A DNA stretch of 64,000 nt, from NCBI RefSeq assembly GCF_964063345.1, contig NZ_OZ061318.1, forward strand, positions 5,394,001 through 5,458,000, written 5' to 3'. This DNA comes from Pseudomonas lini (GTDB lineage: Bacteria > Pseudomonadota > Gammaproteobacteria > Pseudomonadales > Pseudomonadaceae). Positions 53,028 through 62,299 of the stretch are shown here, piece by piece. How positions within the stretch are numbered: position 1 is the first letter of the stretch; every line of letters starts with the position of its first letter. The translations under genes were made by a program, and so were the position numbers. Below the pieces are notes generated by a model. It saw nothing but the letters and a program-made list of their open reading frames with translations. It was not told the origin of the DNA and did not search any database.

Positions 53028-53723
53028 TTGAACGAACAGACATTGTCCATGCGCCTGGAGCGCGTGGCGGCGCATATACCCGCAGACGCACGCCTGGCCG
53101 ATATCGGCTCGGATCACGGCTACCTGCCGGTGGCGTTGATGCGCCGTGGCGCCATCGCGGCGGCAGTGGCCGGCGAGCTGGCATCGACCCCGTTCCGCTC
53201 GGCCGAACGCACCGTGCGCGAGAGCGGTCTGGAGCGGCGGATCACCGTGCGCCTGGCCAATGGCCTGGCGGCGATCGAACCAGGAGACGGGATCACGGCG
53301 ATCAGCATCTGTGGCATGGGCGGTGAGACGATTCGCGACATCCTCGACAGCGGCAAGGCGCGCCTGAACGGCCAGGAGCGCCTGATCCTGCAGCCCAACG
53401 GTGGCGAGCAGCCACTGCGCCAATGGCTGATGGAAAATGGCTACCGCATCCTCTGCGAAGAGCTGCTGCGGGAAAATCGCTTCTACTACGAAATCATCGT
53501 CGCCGAGCGCGCCGAGCCGGTGATGTATACCGCCGAGGAACTGTACTTCGGCCCGCTGCAGATGCAGGCACGCAGCCCGGCGTTCCTGTCCAAGTGGCAG
53601 CGCATGCTGCGCCATAAGCAGCAGACCCTGGCCAACTTCGCCCAAGCCCGGCAGGCCGTGCCCGAAGAGAAGGTGCAAGATGTCGCCCAACAGGCCCGGT
53701 GGATCAGCGAGCTGCTGGCTTGA
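53028..53723 (+). CDS. trmK: tRNA (adenine(22)-N(1))-methyltransferase TrmK
   Basis: TrmK methylates A22 of several tRNAs with SAM. The 231 residues have the Rossmann SAM site ADARLADIGSDHGYLPVALM, the NGLAAIEPGDGITAISICGM GGETIRDIL core and the catalytic-region LILQPNGGEQPLRQWLMENG. A C-terminal coiled region (KWQRMLRHKQQTLANF) is present. It starts with TTG, seven bases after AAGGA. It lies between the AraC remnant and the IS66 remnant. Confidence 0.93.
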   Translation: MNEQTLSMRLERVAAHIPADARLADIGSDHGYLPVALMRRGAIAAAVAGELASTPFRSAERTVRESGLERRITVRLANGLAAIEPGDGITAISICGMGGETIRDILDSGKARLNGQERLILQPNGGEQPLRQWLMENGYRILCEELLRENRFYYEIIVAERAEPVMYTAEELYFGPLQMQARSPAFLSKWQRMLRHKQQTLANFAQARQAVPEEKVQDVAQQARWISELLA

Positions 53724-53808
53724 GTTTACGGTGTTAGACGCTTTAGAGACCCCCGAGGGAGATTCAGCGGATTCCATTCATTGTCGGTGGAACGCGCGTT
53801 TAGCGAGT

Positions 53809-53843
53809 TGTCCGCGAAGGGTTGTTTTCAGCCCTTCGCGACA
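53809..53843 (+). terminator. Hairpin downstream of trmK
   Basis: TGTCCGCGAAGGGTTG / CAGCCCTTCGCGACA with a TTTT loop, one bulge and one G-T pair. No T-run follows. It may end trmK transcription. Confidence 0.5.
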
Positions 53844-53905
53844 GGCAGTAATCGACCCAAAGTGGACATCATGTGTCTAGAGGATCCGGAGCCATTCACT
53901 GATGT

Positions 53906-54138
53906 GAAAATCAAATCTGGCCATGGGCTTTCGGGCGTTCAAACTGGCTATTCGCCGGCTCCTTAGGCAGCGGCAAACGAGCGGCGGCGATAATGAACTC
54001 GATCCAGTCTGCGCGGCTGAATGGTCATAATCTGTACGCGTATCTGGAGGATGTTCTCATGCGCATGAGATTATCGAGTAGCTGCCGCGTAGACGGGCGC
54101 CTGTTTAACCACGCAAGGTCTTTTGGGCGGACGCTTAC
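53906..54138 (+). mobile_element. Right-end remnant of an IS66-family element
   Basis: From 53906 the + strand encodes ENQIWPWAFGRSNWLFAGSL then GSGKRAAAIMNSIQSARLNG and HNLYAYLEDVL, the C-terminal end of IS66 TnpC, after which the frame breaks near 54057. The fragment ends with GGACGCTTAC at 54129-54138, the complement of the IS66 terminal repeat GTAAGCGTCC. The left end and most of tnpC are absent, so the element is dead. Together with 53844-53905 and 54139-54233 it fills the gap to the MerR gene. Confidence 0.85.
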
Positions 54139-54233
54139 CGTCCAGGGCCTGGCTACAAGTTTTTAGAAATGCGTAAGCGAAGGGTTTGAAAATGGAGGCA
54201 GGCGGCAGCTACCGTTTCCCCGATGCTGACAGT

Positions 54234-54623
54234 TCAGTTGGAAGAGTTGCTCTGCTGCTGAAGCTCAAGTTGCTTGGCAGCACTGGCTTCGAGGGTTGCA
54301 CGCTCTTCATCCAGATACCGATAAATGCTTTGGAGGTTGGCGATTTTCTGTTTGATTTCTGCCATCTTCTTTTCAATCAGCTTCGCGCCGTCAACACAAT
54401 CGATCAGCTTGTTCCGCTGCGCATCCAGAATCTCGCCTATTTCCCCCAGAGAAAACCCCATGCTTTGCGCGCGCTGGATAAAGTCCAGATCCTGCAGAGT
54501 TTGCACTGTGTAAACGCGATAGTTGTTAGTTTGCCGCAGCGGTGAGATCAGGCCGATTTGCTCGTAGTAACGCAGCGTATGGCGGCTGGCGCCGCTGCGG
54601 GCCTCGAGTTCGCCGATTTTCAT
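54234..54623 (-). CDS. MerR-family transcriptional regulator
   Basis: A 129-residue MerR: KIGELEARSGASRHTLRYYE QIGLI for the winged helix, then RAQSMGFSLGEIGEILDAQR and a long C-terminal dimerisation coiled coil ending in a Gln/Ser tail. It has no metal-binding Cys cluster beyond one Cys (LIDCVDG), so it is not a classical metal sensor. Divergent from an SDR gene 74 bp away, which it probably controls. Confidence 0.92.
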   Translation of the reverse strand: MKIGELEARSGASRHTLRYYEQIGLISPLRQTNNYRVYTVQTLQDLDFIQRAQSMGFSLGEIGEILDAQRNKLIDCVDGAKLIEKKMAEIKQKIANLQSIYRYLDEERATLEASAAKQLELQQQSNSSN

Positions 54624-54630
54624 GAAAACA

Positions 54631-54690
54631 CCGCTTGACTGTAGAGTTTGGTCGATAGTTTACGCTTGATTTCTCACCTTCAACAAGGAA
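54631..54690. promoter_or_regulatory. Divergent MerR/SDR promoter region
   Basis: CTTGACT (a good -35 for the rightward gene) is followed by a long spacer before TAGTTT/ACGCTT, typical of MerR-controlled promoters with over-long spacing. Only the -35 is clear; the operator dyad is imperfect. Confidence 0.35.
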
Positions 54691-54697
54691 CAGGGAA

Positions 54698-55777
54698 ATG
54701 AGCGTGGAGTGCTTTGTCACGGGGGGTACCGGCTTCGTCGGTCAACATTTGGTGGCGAACCTGAGTGCAAAAGGCCACACCATTCGGGTGTTGATGCGTC
54801 GCCCGGAGCGACTGGCTGCGTTGCGCGAGCAAGTCAATAATTTGGGAGGGTGCGCAACCCGGGTATTTGCCGTAGCTGGCGATCTGGAACGGGACAACCT
54901 CGGGCTGAGTCTTGCTGACCGAGAAGTGTTAAGGCACGCCAGAGTCATATTCCACCTGGGCGCTCACTTCGCTTGGGGACTTTCAGTGGAGCATTCTCGT
55001 GCGGTGAATGTGGAAGGGGCAAAGCGCGTGGCGCTGTTGGCGGCTGAGCAAAAAAGCCGTTTAGTGATGATCGGCGGCTACATGTTGAAAAACCATGAAC
55101 ATCTGCAACGCATCGGAATTGACCCTCGTCATCCGGAGCTGACGAATTGGTCTGCCGTCTACCGACATGTCGGTGGTTACGAGGGAAGCAAGCTGGAGGC
55201 GCATTTTGCGACCCTGGAGGTCATGTCCGCCAAGGGCGGGGAGATTACCGTTGTCCACCCTGCGACTGTCTGTGGCCACAGCCGTACGGGGCATATCCTT
55301 GACGGTCAGCCGCTGGTGGAGCTGATACGCAACCTTGTGCAGGGAAAGCTGACTGCAGTGCCCGGTACTGCCGAGCACTGGCTGCCACTGGTCACCGTGG
55401 ATTACCTGGTTGAGCTGGTGGCAGTTTGTGCTTTTGATCCTGCCATGGTGGGCCAGGAACTGCTGGCGCTTGATGACCAAACTCCAAACTTGCGAGAACT
55501 CCTGATACAGGTGGCACAACCTTTGGGTTTAAAGTCTCCCAAGCATCACATTTCACTCCGATTGCTGAAGTTGCTACTGAGTATTCCTCCGATCGCGTGG
55601 TTTTTGAATACAAAACCCGAAGCCTTGGACTTTATCCAGACCACTCGTTTTAATACAGCGGCGGTCGAGCAATTTGCCAACAGGCATGGAATAGCCAAAC
55701 CGGATATACGTCAGTCTTTGCGGCACACTGCAACGTTCGTCAACTCATATTGCATAGCCAAGGGCCAGGCCCTCTGA
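54698..55777 (+). CDS. NAD(P)-dependent extended SDR (epimerase/dehydratase type)
   Basis: A 359-residue extended short-chain dehydrogenase: TGGTGFVGQHLVAN (Rossmann, 8-21), RVLMRRPERL with basic residues favouring NADPH, and the active site Tyr161-x-x-x-Lys165 in GGYEGSKLEAHF. The C-terminal part carries substrate-binding sequence specific to this group. The likely regulator is the divergent MerR; substrate unknown, perhaps an aldehyde or ketone. Confidence 0.9.
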   Translation: MSVECFVTGGTGFVGQHLVANLSAKGHTIRVLMRRPERLAALREQVNNLGGCATRVFAVAGDLERDNLGLSLADREVLRHARVIFHLGAHFAWGLSVEHSRAVNVEGAKRVALLAAEQKSRLVMIGGYMLKNHEHLQRIGIDPRHPELTNWSAVYRHVGGYEGSKLEAHFATLEVMSAKGGEITVVHPATVCGHSRTGHILDGQPLVELIRNLVQGKLTAVPGTAEHWLPLVTVDYLVELVAVCAFDPAMVGQELLALDDQTPNLRELLIQVAQPLGLKSPKHHISLRLLKLLLSIPPIAWFLNTKPEALDFIQTTRFNTAAVEQFANRHGIAKPDIRQSLRHTATFVNSYCIAKGQAL

Positions 55778-55946
55778 CTTCTCCCAGGGCGGCGACAAGA
55801 TGGCGAATAGCATCCTACTGGGCGATCCACTGCTTATGCCACAATAAATACTGGGGTTGGTGGGATCTTCTTATCCTCAAACTTTGCGCCGTCGATACAG
55901 GGCGGCACTCTATCGAACGACAATTCAGCGACAGGGATCGTCATCA

Positions 55947-56846
55947 ATGCAATCCACTTTCAGCAAAGGCGTCATATTTGCACTCTCCGCTGCGGCACTG
56001 AACGCAACGATCGGTGTACTCAGCAAAATTCTCATGAGTAATGGTTTCACCGCTAGCAGTGTCGCTGTCATCAAGACCGTACTGGGTTGCGTGCTTCTCT
56101 CGATCTTATTGTTTTTCCTCAAGCGCCCGGCGGCGTCGACCAAATGGACTCAGGCAGCTATCTGCGCATTCCTTGGCATCTTTGTGCTGTTCCATTTCGA
56201 AACGTCCGCCTATCGACACTACGCTGCGGCAGGTGTGGTGGTGGTGCTGATGGCCAGTGCCTCAATTTCCTCGATCATTTTGGGGCGCATTTTCCTCAAG
56301 GATGCCATCACCGCGAACGCTACCGTGGGTGCCGCATTGGCTATCGCCGGGATCTCGGTGATCTTCGGCGGCGATCTGCAGCAGGGCTTTACCCTGCAAG
56401 GTGCTGCGCTCGCCTCCATGGCCGGCTCCGGCTATGGGGCCTTTTCGGTTGCCATGAAGCGTATGGGGGTGTCGGGGGGGCTGCACTTCACCCGACAATT
56501 GTTGTTCTTTGGCAGCCTGTATTTGCTGATGCCGGCTGCGGCCGATGGTTTCGCGATGGGCGAGCTGTCGCCGCTGGCGATCGCCGCGCTGCTGGCGCTG
56601 GCCACGCTGCCGACAATCCTGGGCTTTTTCTGCACCACCAAGGCCATCGAGTATCTCAAACCATCCCAAGTGCAAGCGCTGGAGCTGACCGAGCCACTGT
56701 TCGCCGCGCTGCTGGCGTTTGTGGCGCTCAACGAAGTACCGCGCGAAAGCCTGTACGCGGGAGCTGCACTGATCATCGTCGGCCTGTGTTTCTCCAATGA
56801 ACTAATCCGCTTGGGCAGCAAAGCGTCCGTCCCTTCTGCCGAGTGA
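55947..56846 (+). CDS. EamA/DMT-family transporter
   Basis: A 299-residue membrane protein with ten helices in two EamA repeats (SAAALNATIGVLSKILMSNG; GAALASMAGSGYGAFSVAMK), and the family's ALELTEPLFAALLAFVALNE in the second repeat. Exports amino acids, sugars or drugs in other members. ATG 55947 with GGGA upstream chosen; the frame extends 30 codons upstream without hydrophobic pattern. Confidence 0.9.
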   Translation: MQSTFSKGVIFALSAAALNATIGVLSKILMSNGFTASSVAVIKTVLGCVLLSILLFFLKRPAASTKWTQAAICAFLGIFVLFHFETSAYRHYAAAGVVVVLMASASISSIILGRIFLKDAITANATVGAALAIAGISVIFGGDLQQGFTLQGAALASMAGSGYGAFSVAMKRMGVSGGLHFTRQLLFFGSLYLLMPAAADGFAMGELSPLAIAALLALATLPTILGFFCTTKAIEYLKPSQVQALELTEPLFAALLAFVALNEVPRESLYAGAALIIVGLCFSNELIRLGSKASVPSAE

Positions 56847-56859
56847 GCTATTCCGGATC

Positions 56860-56886
56860 CTGACTACTTTAGTAATCAGTTTTTTT
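56860..56886 (+). terminator. Intrinsic terminator after the EamA gene
   Basis: CTGACTAC-TTTA-GTAATCAG (one mismatch) is followed by seven T residues. A standard rho-independent terminator 14 bases after the stop. Confidence 0.85.
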
Positions 56887-57166
56887 GAGTGTTTTGAGCG
56901 ACAGATCGCTTCTGGCCGATTGCTGCCTGTCACAGTCGGCAGAAAATGGACGCATAGCAGGTTAACGAGGTGCAAAATCGCATGTCATAGACTCAATCTG
57001 GGTTCGTACACTTTTAACGACGCTTTTCTCATCTCTATGCGGTTTTCCCAGAGTATCCGGCGAGGTTAGGAGCGATATGCCTCCGCTTGTCTGTCCGTTA
57101 TCCAAGAGGTCTTGAAACGCACGGGGTCGCACAATCAGTTCGACGCGATGGCAACAAGTGCTCCGC
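56887..57166. other. Gene-free stretch
   Basis: No open frame with protein-like sequence, ribosome-binding site or repeat was found in these 280 bp between the terminator and the convergent hydrolase gene. It may hold a small RNA, but nothing positive supports that. Confidence 0.5.
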
Positions 57167-57781
57167 TCACCAGCAAGCCAGATGTCTCTCGATCAACCTT
57201 GCCACTTCGCCTGCGTGAGTAAAGCCCAGACTGTGATCGGCGCCAGGGAAAACGTGTAGTTCAGCGCGGGGTAACAGTTGAGCTAGGCGCTGGCCGACGC
57301 GAACGGGGCTGATCAGATCAGAATCTCCCCAGAGGAGCAGGACTGGCATGCGCAACTCGACCAACCGGAGCGTGAGGTCGGTGTGGTCGTCGAGAAACCA
57401 ACTCGGCAGTGTCGGGTTGGCGGCAGCAAAATCCGGGCGCCAGTCATGCGCGCCCAGAGCAGACATATCCACCCCGCCAGAGGTGACGGTCAGCGTCAGG
57501 TGCGTGATCAGCTCAGGGCGTTCAAGCGCTGCAAGCACAGCGACTATACCGCCCATGGACTGAGCCACCAGCGCTGTGGGCCGGTCGATCTCGGCCAGCA
57601 CGCGAGTCACCAGATCATCCATGCCGGTCACGCCAGGCAAGGGCGGAGTGTCTCCAAAGCCGGGCCAGCCGATATGGACCTGCTGCGCCGAGTGGGTCAG
57701 GCGCTCGGCAACCGGATACCAAAACCGGGTGTTACCCGAGGCTCCGGGCAGGAAGAGGAGTTTGGCGGGGGATGCGATCAC
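57167..57781 (-). CDS. Alpha/beta hydrolase (esterase-like)
   Basis: A ~204-residue hydrolase: LLFLPGASGNTRFWYPVAER, nucleophile elbow VAQSMGGIVAV (Ser), acid in VLLLWGDSDLISPV and His in FPGADHSLGFTH. The GTG at 57781 has AAGGA eight bases upstream and gives a compact fold; the TTG-started frame to 57946 adds 55 residues unlike the family. The gene lies behind the LysR gene on the same strand. Confidence 0.87.
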   Translation of the reverse strand: MIASPAKLLFLPGASGNTRFWYPVAERLTHSAQQVHIGWPGFGDTPPLPGVTGMDDLVTRVLAEIDRPTALVAQSMGGIVAVLAALERPELITHLTLTVTSGGVDMSALGAHDWRPDFAAANPTLPSWFLDDHTDLTLRLVELRMPVLLLWGDSDLISPVRVGQRLAQLLPRAELHVFPGADHSLGFTHAGEVARLIERHLACW

Positions 57782-57958
57782 AGGTTCGGTCCTTGAAGGT
57801 GGGATTGAAAGAGTCAGCAGGAGGGCAAAATGGATGCCGCAAGGTTCGATGACCACTTCGTAACGAGAGCCGCCGGTAGTGAAGGGCAGCTCGCGATCCA
57901 AAGCAACCATTCGCCAATCAACAGGGCTCTTGCCCTGGAATGCCAATGGCAGTTTGTT

Positions 57959-58819
57959 CTAGATCGATGGCGCCTCAGACATCTCCACCAGCAGTTGCCC
58001 AAATGCATGGGCCGCAGGCGTCTTTCCTGTGACACTCCATATCAGTCGGAAATCAGCATCCAGTAGCCGTGGCAGGCCATATTGCCCGTCAATCACCACC
58101 ATGCCGGGCTCTAGATCTCCCAGTGGTAGCGCGGTGACGGCAAGCCCCGCCAATACCGCCGCCCGCAGTCCTTGTTGACTTGGAGAGGTAAAGGCAACTC
58201 GCCAATCCACGGTGGAACTTTCTAATGCCTCTACGGCCACCTGGCGGTGAACGCAGGGCGCTGGTGCAAACGCCAGCGGCAAAGGAGCCTCGCCGGTAAA
58301 GTCGAAATTTTGCGCTGCGGCCCAGACAAACCGGGTTTCGCGCAGCACGGTACCGCCGACCTGGCTGCCCGGCAATGCCATGACCACGGCCAGATCGAGT
58401 CCATCGGCATCGACCTGCGCGCGCAGATCGAGGTAGGTGCCGACGGTTACATCCAGACGTACTGCGGGAAATTGTCTGGCGAACCGAGTCAGTAACGGCG
58501 GCAGGCCGTCGCCGATAAAGTTTTCTGGCACACCGAAGCGCACGGTCCCGGATACCGATGACGCTTCGAAACGCCGGGAGAGGGCGTCTTGCGCTTTGAG
58601 GACGTGTTCGGCGTGGCGCAGAAAATCTTCGCCATCTTCTGTCAGCGTCAAACGTCGGGTGGTGCGCACCAGCAGGGTGGTGCCGGCCTGTTCTTCCAGA
58701 CGCCGGATCTGATGACTGATCGCTGACTGGCTCAAGTGCAGCCGCTCTGCGGCACGAGTGAAACTACCGGTCTCCTTGATTGCGACAAAAGCCCGCAACA
58801 GCGCTGGGTCGAAGTCCAT
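57959..58819 (-). CDS. LysR-family regulator
   Basis: A 286-residue regulator with helix-turn-helix LRAFVAIKETGSFTRAAERL / HLSQSAISHQIRRLEEQAGT, LTLTEDGEDFLRHAEHVLKA, and an effector domain (VRFGVPENFIGDGLPPLLTR). It is divergent from the 14-helix MFS exporter 184 bp away and upstream of the hydrolase on its own strand; one or both may be its targets. Confidence 0.93.
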   Translation of the reverse strand: MDFDPALLRAFVAIKETGSFTRAAERLHLSQSAISHQIRRLEEQAGTTLLVRTTRRLTLTEDGEDFLRHAEHVLKAQDALSRRFEASSVSGTVRFGVPENFIGDGLPPLLTRFARQFPAVRLDVTVGTYLDLRAQVDADGLDLAVVMALPGSQVGGTVLRETRFVWAAAQNFDFTGEAPLPLAFAPAPCVHRQVAVEALESSTVDWRVAFTSPSQQGLRAAVLAGLAVTALPLGDLEPGMVVIDGQYGLPRLLDADFRLIWSVTGKTPAAHAFGQLLVEMSEAPSI

Positions 58820-59003
58820 TTAGTCAACTCATGATGAATAGTAATAAAACTTACGAAATTAAATCATTTCTGTCATTTTTTAATTACTTCCAGAATGCGG
58901 CCGGTCACTTGGAGTTATGTCTGGTGACGCTGGTGAGGCTATCGCGCCAACTTCCCTTGGGACGGTCTTGCCAGTGCCCATCAACTTGATCTGGAAGGTC
59001 TCG

Positions 59004-60530
59004 ATGCAGTTCTCTTTTTCGCGAAAGGATGTTTTCACAATAGTCGCCGTTTGCTTGGCCTCGCTGATGTTCGGCCTGGAAATCTCAAGTGTGCCGGCAA
59101 TCCTGCCCACGCTTGAATCGGTTCTGCACAGCGATTTCAAAGATATGCAGTGGATCATGAATGCCTACACCATCGCCTGCACCACGGTGCTGATGGCCAC
59201 CGGCACACTGGCGGATCGGTATGGGCGCAAGCGAGTGTTTGTCATTAGCCTGGTACTTTTCGGCATTACCTCCCTGAGCTGTGGATGGGCGCAAAGCACC
59301 AGCGTGTTGATCGCAAGCCGATTTCTGCAAGGTATGTCCGGTGGTGCCATGCTGATTTGTCAGGTGGCAGTGCTGTCTCACCGATTCCAGTCGGGAGCTG
59401 CGCGCGGCAAAGCGTTCAGTGCCTGGGGGATCGTGTTCGGCATCGGTTTGGGGTTCGGTCCGATTATCGGCGCAGCTATCGCGGCATTGTCGAGTTGGGA
59501 ATGGGTGTTCCTGGTGCACGCGCCCATTGCCGTGCTTGCGCTGGTGCTGGTGCTCGTCGGTGTCGATGAATCACGTGATCCGCAGCGCCGCAGGCTGGAT
59601 GTGTTGGGCATTATTTCGTTATCGCTGGCAGTGTTAGGCCTTTCCTGGTTCATCACTCAGGGAGCAGGGGAGGGTTTCTCCAGCGGTTCGGCCATCATCA
59701 GCCTGATTGTGACAATGGTCAGCTTCATTGTCTTTGTCATCGCCCAGCGACGCTATGTCGATCCCATGTTCGACTTCTCTGTATTTCGCATCCGCCGCTT
59801 CTCGGGTGCCTTGCTAGGGTCGGCAGGCATGAACTTCAGCTTCTGGCCCTTCATGATCTACCTACCTTTGTACTTTCAAAATAGCTTGGGCTACGCCAGT
59901 ATCGGTACCGGTATGGCGCTACTGGCGTATACGCTGCCGACACTGTTTATCCCGCCGTTGGGCGAACGCTTGGCGTTGCGTTATCGACCTGATGTGGTGA
60001 TTCCCGCTGGCTTGTTCACCATAGGTCTGGGGTTCCTGCTGATGAAATGGGGCAGCAGTGTCACGCATGCCAGCTGGCTGACGATGCTTCCTGGCTGCCT
60101 GATCGCCGGGATCGGACTGGGGCTGACCAATACACCTGTCACCAATACCACCACTGGATCGGTGCCCAGTGAGCGTGCTGGCATGGCATCGGGCATCGAT
60201 ATCAGCGCTCGTATGATCAGCCTTGCAATCAATATCGCGCTGATGGGATTCATCCTGGTGGAAGGCATCCTGTCTTCCCTGCGCAACCAGTTATCTGGCG
60301 CGCCCGATGATGTGCAACTGAGGTTGCTGGCGGAAAATATTTCATCCGGCAACTCTGCCCTGTGGGCGCAGACTGGCCAGGGGGCTACGATTCCGGTTGA
60401 TGTTGCCAACGCAGCTTTGGCACACGGGTTTGGCTGGGTGATGGTGTATGGCGGTATTGCTGCGTGGGTGTTAGTGGCGGCGAGTTGGGTGGTCTTTCGT
60501 TCAAGCAAAGCCGTGCATTCTCAGCCGTGA
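59004..60530 (+). CDS. MFS drug efflux transporter, DHA2 (14-helix) family
   Basis: A 508-residue transporter with 14 hydrophobic segments. Motif A-like GTLADRYGRKRVFVISLVLF lies between helices 2 and 3, and GIVFGIGLGFGPIIGAAIAA is the antiporter motif C of helix 5. QWIMNAYTIACTTVLMATG is typical of DHA2 efflux pumps (EmrB/QacA type). ATG 59004 with GGAAGG upstream chosen. Likely controlled by the divergent LysR. Confidence 0.92.
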   Translation: MQFSFSRKDVFTIVAVCLASLMFGLEISSVPAILPTLESVLHSDFKDMQWIMNAYTIACTTVLMATGTLADRYGRKRVFVISLVLFGITSLSCGWAQSTSVLIASRFLQGMSGGAMLICQVAVLSHRFQSGAARGKAFSAWGIVFGIGLGFGPIIGAAIAALSSWEWVFLVHAPIAVLALVLVLVGVDESRDPQRRRLDVLGIISLSLAVLGLSWFITQGAGEGFSSGSAIISLIVTMVSFIVFVIAQRRYVDPMFDFSVFRIRRFSGALLGSAGMNFSFWPFMIYLPLYFQNSLGYASIGTGMALLAYTLPTLFIPPLGERLALRYRPDVVIPAGLFTIGLGFLLMKWGSSVTHASWLTMLPGCLIAGIGLGLTNTPVTNTTTGSVPSERAGMASGIDISARMISLAINIALMGFILVEGILSSLRNQLSGAPDDVQLRLLAENISSGNSALWAQTGQGATIPVDVANAALAHGFGWVMVYGGIAAWVLVAASWVVFRSSKAVHSQP

Positions 60531-60654
60531 GCAGGTGGTCTGTCGCTTCCTGCGATTATCTTGGGGGCCTTGGTTCGGGACTACGCTAAAGCTACGCGGG
60601 TCGTCGATCAATTGTGACCCACCGTTTGCGCTACATCCGTCCCTGGAGTGCCCG

Positions 60655-61251
60655 ATGCCGCCCATCACCACGCGCCTGGTGGCGCTGTTTGTTCTTTGCC
60701 TGACGCTTGAAGTGCCAGCCCAGACCAACGCCTGCCCGGCTGGTGAGAAAGAAGTGTGCCTGGACGGCTGCATCTGCCTGCCAGACGTGGGACCGCTACT
60801 CGGTCCCCTGCCTGATGGCATCTACCAGATCGCAGCACCTGCCCTGGCGCTGTGGCTGACCCAAGCCCGCGCTGAAGCAGCCAGCGCCGGCATCCAACCC
60901 GTTCCACCGCACATCCGCGAGCAATTGCTGCGCTGGTACGCCCCCAGCGTTCTCGATGCCGCGCGCTACAAAGTTAGCGACAACGGCCAATTCAACGCCG
61001 CGACTGCCATGCTGCAAAACCCCGATGTCGGTGCCGTGACGCTGATCGACATCATCCTCTTCCGGGACGCTCAAACCGCAGAGCAGAACATCGCGCTCTG
61101 GGCTCACGAATTAAAGCATGTGCAGCAGTATCAGGAGTGGGGGGTAGAAGGATTTGCCCAGCGGTATACACAAGACTTCAATGCTGTGGAGGCGCCGGCT
61201 TATGCCATACAGGCCGAGGTCAGGCGGTTGGTGCGGGAAGGGACTCACTGA
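60655..61251 (+). CDS. Exported DUF4157-like protein with HExxH motif
   Basis: A 198-residue protein: signal peptide (cut near EVPAQTN, residue 23), four Cys at 27, 35, 39 and 41 (NACPAGEKEVCLDGCICLPD), and HELKH at 152-156 in ALWAHELKHVQQYQEWGVEG. The last is a zinc-metalloprotease-type motif typical of DUF4157, where it is often a toxin-associated or structural zinc site. A protease role is not shown. Start ATG 60655 with GGAG upstream; the earlier frame lacks a signal peptide. Confidence 0.85.
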   Translation: MPPITTRLVALFVLCLTLEVPAQTNACPAGEKEVCLDGCICLPDVGPLLGPLPDGIYQIAAPALALWLTQARAEAASAGIQPVPPHIREQLLRWYAPSVLDAARYKVSDNGQFNAATAMLQNPDVGAVTLIDIILFRDAQTAEQNIALWAHELKHVQQYQEWGVEGFAQRYTQDFNAVEAPAYAIQAEVRRLVREGTH

Positions 61252-61411
61252 AGGGTAGCGAAGCTTCCTGTCATTACAGGTAGAAAGCAGTGGTTTTATG
61301 GAATCGTGTTAACAACCAATCTGCACAAATCTTCTAAACGTTCTTTTCCATTGCGCGGTAATTTGGTCGTCCGCACAGATCAACGCTGAACCATTACCTA
61401 GGGAGCCTTGC

Positions 61412-62248
61412 GTGGATAGACGCAACTGGATTGAGCTGTCCCAGGACGCCGATACCGGGATTGAATCGATTCGTGCCCATTTTCAGGGGCATGCCTACGA
61501 TCCGCACTGGCATGACAGTTTTCTGGTGGGGGTCACCGAGCAGGGGGTGCAGCAGTTCAATTGCCGGCGCGTTCGCCACCTCAGTACGCCGGGCAAGGTA
61601 TTCATGCTGGAGCCGGGGGAGATCCACGATGGGCATGCGCCGACCGAGGAGGGGTTTACCTATTCCATGCTCTACCTCGATCCGCACTGGCTGGAGCGGG
61701 AGTTGCACGCGTTGTTCGAGCACGCGCCGGCCAACAGTCAGCCGGGTTTTGCCGACACCCTGAGCCAGGATCAGCGCCTGGCCACTGCCATTTTTCAAGC
61801 CTTCCACGCGCTCCATGAGGGCGACTTGCGCATTGTGCGCCAGAGCGCCATCGACACCTTGTTGGGGGCGCTCACTTGCCACCTTGATTGGCGCAAGCGT
61901 CAGGCCTTTGATCCGCGCCTGCCGTGGGTGGCCCAGGTCGCGCGTGACTATTTGCATGCCCATGTCTATGAAGACATCGGGCTGGATGATCTGGCCCAAG
62001 CCTGTGGGGTTGATCGCTTTCGCCTGACGCGGGCCTTCAAGGCAGCCTTTGGGCTGGCGCCTCATGCTTATTTGATCCAGCTGCGCCTGGCCAAGGCACG
62101 GCAGCTGCTGGCGCGTGGCGAGTCGCCGGCGCAGGTGGCCAGTGCCCTCGGGTTCGCCGATCAGAGCCATATGGGGCGCTGGTTTCGCCGTGCCTACCAG
62201 CTCACGCCAGCGGATTACCGCAAGCGCTGCTCAAACCTTCCAGACTGA
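61412..62248 (+). CDS. AraC family regulator (cupin sensor)
   Basis: A 278-residue regulator: cupin domain with YDPHWHDSFLVGVTEQGVQQ, EPGEIHDGHAPTEEGFTYSM, and double helix-turn-helix LDDLAQACGVDRFRLTRAFK; VASALGFADQSHMGRWFRRA. GTG 61412 has AGGGAG upstream. It precedes a LysE-type exporter by about 108 bp on the same strand, the usual pattern where the regulator senses an amino acid and activates export. Confidence 0.93.
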   Translation: MDRRNWIELSQDADTGIESIRAHFQGHAYDPHWHDSFLVGVTEQGVQQFNCRRVRHLSTPGKVFMLEPGEIHDGHAPTEEGFTYSMLYLDPHWLERELHALFEHAPANSQPGFADTLSQDQRLATAIFQAFHALHEGDLRIVRQSAIDTLLGALTCHLDWRKRQAFDPRLPWVAQVARDYLHAHVYEDIGLDDLAQACGVDRFRLTRAFKAAFGLAPHAYLIQLRLAKARQLLARGESPAQVASALGFADQSHMGRWFRRAYQLTPADYRKRCSNLPD

Positions 62249-62299
62249 ATCCCGCTGATTCGCGACCATGGTTTCCTATTCGATCAAGGAGTCCATGCC

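Noticed and set aside
53844..53905. Left part of the IS66 element between the hairpin and the remnant
   Set aside because: No transposase-like frame or GTAAGCG terminus is present there; the element boundary on this side cannot be placed.
57782..57946. N-terminal extension of the alpha/beta hydrolase
   Set aside because: It needs a TTG start without a ribosome-binding site and its residues do not resemble the family, while GTG 57781 has a good site.
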